Source of the DNA: Thioclava dalianensis | GTDB taxonomy: Bacteria > Pseudomonadota > Alphaproteobacteria > Rhodobacterales > Rhodobacteraceae | Assembly: GCF_000715505.1 (NCBI RefSeq) | Contig: NZ_JHEH01000001.1 | Coordinates: forward strand, 186,001-250,000 | Length of the DNA: 64,000 bases | Direction: 5' to 3' | Shown: in pieces, positions 62,621 to 64,000 of the stretch | Layout of the letters: each line of letters starts with the position of its first letter | Position numbering within the stretch: position 1 is the stretch's first letter | Notes under the pieces: generated by a model | What the model saw: the letters and a program-made list of their open reading frames with translations, nothing else | What the model was told of the DNA's origin: nothing | Database searches by the model: none | Made by a program: the position numbers and the translations under genes

Positions 62621-63252
62621 CAGATCCGCACCTCCACAATCGGAACCTGCGGCATCTCGCCCGCCTGAAAGCTCTGAACCGAGACTTGGATCGCATCCGC
62701 ATCGAAGCGCACCGGCACATCGAACTCGAACCCGGCGGTGATGATCGCACCCTCGCCGGGTGGGTCGTAAAACGTCACGATCCCGCTGCCCGTATCAAGC
62801 TCCCAATCCACAGCCTCGGCCTGATAGGCGCCCTGCACCCCGGCTTTGACCGTGCCCGCAACCGGCTTGAGGATCGGGCGCGTGTAGCGCACCCCGCCGG
62901 ACTCATAGGTCTTGGCAAGCTGAAAGCGCCGCGTGACCCCGTCGCCCTCGCCAAGCGGCTGATCCTCGTAATGCACCTCGCTCGAGGGTGCACAGCTTTT
63001 GTAATCGGCCCAGTCTTTCCAGCGAAACCCATGCAGCTGCCCGCCGCGTGCCTCGAAAAACGCCAGCAGCCGCGCCACATCGTCCAGCGAGCGCAGACCG
63101 ACCCCCGCGTCATAGCGCCTGCGCGAGTGCGCCCATGGCGAATTGCGCTCTTCAAAGCCGTTGCTCAGCGTCACGATTTCAGTGCGCCGCTCCGGCCCGC
63201 CGACCGAGCCGAAGCTTAGATTGGCGGGGAATCTGATGTCGTGAAATGCCAT
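62620..63252 (-). CDS. GTA distal tail protein, DUF2460 (g12)
   Basis: A 210-residue protein of the DUF2460/TIGR02217 family. MAFHDIRFPANLSFGSVGGPERRTEIV, NSPWAHSRRRYDAGVGLRSLDDVARLLAFFEARGG and HGFRWKDWADYKSC are the recognised blocks. It forms the ring that joins tail tube and baseplate in phage-like particles. It starts ten bases after the g11 stop. Confidence 0.92.
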   Translation of the reverse strand: MAFHDIRFPANLSFGSVGGPERRTEIVTLSNGFEERNSPWAHSRRRYDAGVGLRSLDDVARLLAFFEARGGQLHGFRWKDWADYKSCAPSSEVHYEDQPLGEGDGVTRRFQLAKTYESGGVRYTRPILKPVAGTVKAGVQGAYQAEAVDWELDTGSGIVTFYDPPGEGAIITAGFEFDVPVRFDADAIQVSVQSFQAGEMPQVPIVEVRI

Positions 63253-63261
63253 ATCCTGCCC

Positions 63262-63921
63262 TCACCGGTTACGATCGCCGCGCGCCAGCGCGCGATTGAG
63301 TTGAGCGGCGATCTGGCTCGACGACCGCGAGAACCCCGCCACATCGGGTGTCGTGACATTCATCACCACATGGACCGCGCGCCCGCCCGGCGCGGCCACC
63401 CCCAAACGTCCGTCGGGTCCACGCGCGAGCGGCATGATCGCCTCTGGCCCTGCCTCACCCATCAGACCCGCACCGCCGCGCATCGCAAAACCTGTGGGCT
63501 GCGTGACCACCCCGCCCTTGGCAAAGGCCGTCACCCGTCCCTGCGCGAAGGCCGCACCATCGGCAAAGGGAAAGACCCCGCTCAACAGCCCGTTCATCCC
63601 GCTGGCCAATGCCCCGCCCACGGCATTTTGCACCGGGCGCATCGCGGCATTGTAGACGCTGCCAGCCATGCTTTGGGCCACGCGCTCAAGCGCATCCGAC
63701 AACCGCATCCCGTCGAACACCACGCCATCAAAGGCGCTCTTCAACGAACGCCCGAACGACCGGCTCAACGTATTCACCTCGCGCCCGGTAAAGATCAGGC
63801 TCTCGCGCATCTGCGACAGCTCCGCATTGAACGCCTCCGCCATCGCGCCTGCGCCGCCCAGGCTCTTTTCCAGATCCGCAGCCTGCTGGCCCAGACCGTC
63901 CAGCCCATCCACCTCGATCAT
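63262..63921 (-). CDS. GTA tail tape measure protein (g11)
   Basis: A 219-residue, Ala/Gly-rich protein with a coiled N-terminal half (LGQQAADLEKSLGGAGAMAEAFNAEL) and hydrophobic stretches (GSVYNAAMRPVQNAVGGALASGMNGLLSG) followed by FAKGGVVTQPTGFAMRGGAGLMGEAGPEAIMPL, the tape-measure C-terminal signature. It is far shorter than phage tape measures, as in RcGTA, whose tail is short. Its ATG overlaps the upstream stop (ATGA). Confidence 0.9.
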   Translation of the reverse strand: MIEVDGLDGLGQQAADLEKSLGGAGAMAEAFNAELSQMRESLIFTGREVNTLSRSFGRSLKSAFDGVVFDGMRLSDALERVAQSMAGSVYNAAMRPVQNAVGGALASGMNGLLSGVFPFADGAAFAQGRVTAFAKGGVVTQPTGFAMRGGAGLMGEAGPEAIMPLARGPDGRLGVAAPGGRAVHVVMNVTTPDVAGFSRSSSQIAAQLNRALARGDRNR

Positions 63922-64000
63922 TCATCGCTCCTTTCGCCTGTCTCATCGGGAAACCGCGCCATCAGCTCGGACAATCCCGCCCGCGCCAAAGGCCGCGCCC
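63918..64000 (-). CDS. GTA rcc01693-type tail assembly chaperone, C-terminal end (partial)
   Basis: The frame enters from the right edge and reads ARPLARAGLSELMARFPDET before its stop at 63918-63920. The ending matches the small GTA gene between the major tail protein region and g11 (rcc01693-like). Its start lies outside the window. Its stop overlaps the g11 ATG. Confidence 0.75.
   Translation of the reverse strand, partial: ARPLARAGLSELMARFPDETGERSDE

Noticed and set aside
57319-63921. Complete prophage
   Set aside because: Gene order and sizes fit a Rhodobacter-type GTA, not a phage; no integrase, lysis cassette or attachment sites are visible in the window.

Overview
The window comes from a high-G+C alphaproteobacterium of the order Rhodobacterales, family Rhodobacteraceae; the genus cannot be fixed from sequence alone. 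The best evidence is the 3' half of a Rhodobacter-type gene transfer agent (GTA) cluster at the right edge, ending next to cysE. Gene order and family content agree: a transketolase end, an AcnA-type aconitase, a pdhA-pdhB-pdhC operon whose E1 beta carries its own lipoyl domain, malate synthase G plus GlcG, and an Ohr/OhrR pair. Almost everything is core-genome chromosome. There are no tRNA, rRNA or CRISPR features.

Layout. 1-6 kb: transketolase 3' end, a DMT exporter coupled to a lipid A type acyltransferase, a secreted DUF1223 protein and aconitase. 6-13.5 kb: a LysR regulator divergent from a small DUF1127-like gene, a DUF3445 haem N-demethylase-like protein, an alpha/beta hydrolase, a TM2 protein, and a DUF1800-DUF1501 pair. 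13.5-20.2 kb: a membrane-anchored glutamate-synthase-like flavoprotein, then a cobalamin riboswitch driving btuB-btuF-btuC-btuD. 20-31 kb: DUF475, ABC-F, ndk, a TfoX C-terminal-like protein, a Gln-rich 44-codon ORF, an NsrR-like Rrf2 regulator with an FNR-type box, DUF1499, an orphan iron-binding protein, nucleoside hydrolase, SelO and an EEP hydrolase. 31-37.3 kb: DMT transporter, enolase with a LacI-type operator, lipoprotein, DUF985 cupin, AnmK and TyrS. 37.3-39.3 kb: a small accessory patch with an AT-richer ORF and a complete IS1182-family element. 39.4-46.4 kb: an AcoR-like regulator, RlmE, Ppx/GppA, a FAH-family protein, PepN and a small membrane protein. 46.5-53.6 kb: glcB-glcG, ftsB-like and the pdh operon. 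53.6-57 kb: ohrR/ohr, a secreted acidic parallel beta-helix-like protein with a structured leader, and cysE. 57-64 kb: GTA tail/baseplate genes g15 to g11 on the minus strand.

Functional links. Central carbon metabolism dominates: tkt, acnA, eno, pdhABC, and glcB for the glyoxylate route. The eno and pdh leaders both carry LacI-like palindromes, suggesting shared carbon-status control. Cobalamin uptake is under riboswitch control. NsrR-like/FNR-box and OhrR/Ohr modules respond to nitrosative, low-oxygen and peroxide stress.

Most notable points: a single-base frame break near the start of the GTA megatron gene g15, with the canonical N-terminus in another frame; a secreted acidic repeat protein at 54.6-56.1 kb preceded by an 11-bp inverted repeat; an undocumented-looking Gln/Gly/Ser-rich mini-gene at 24.4 kb; and several well-formed palindromic operators. 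I found no clear new multi-gene defence or biosynthetic system.
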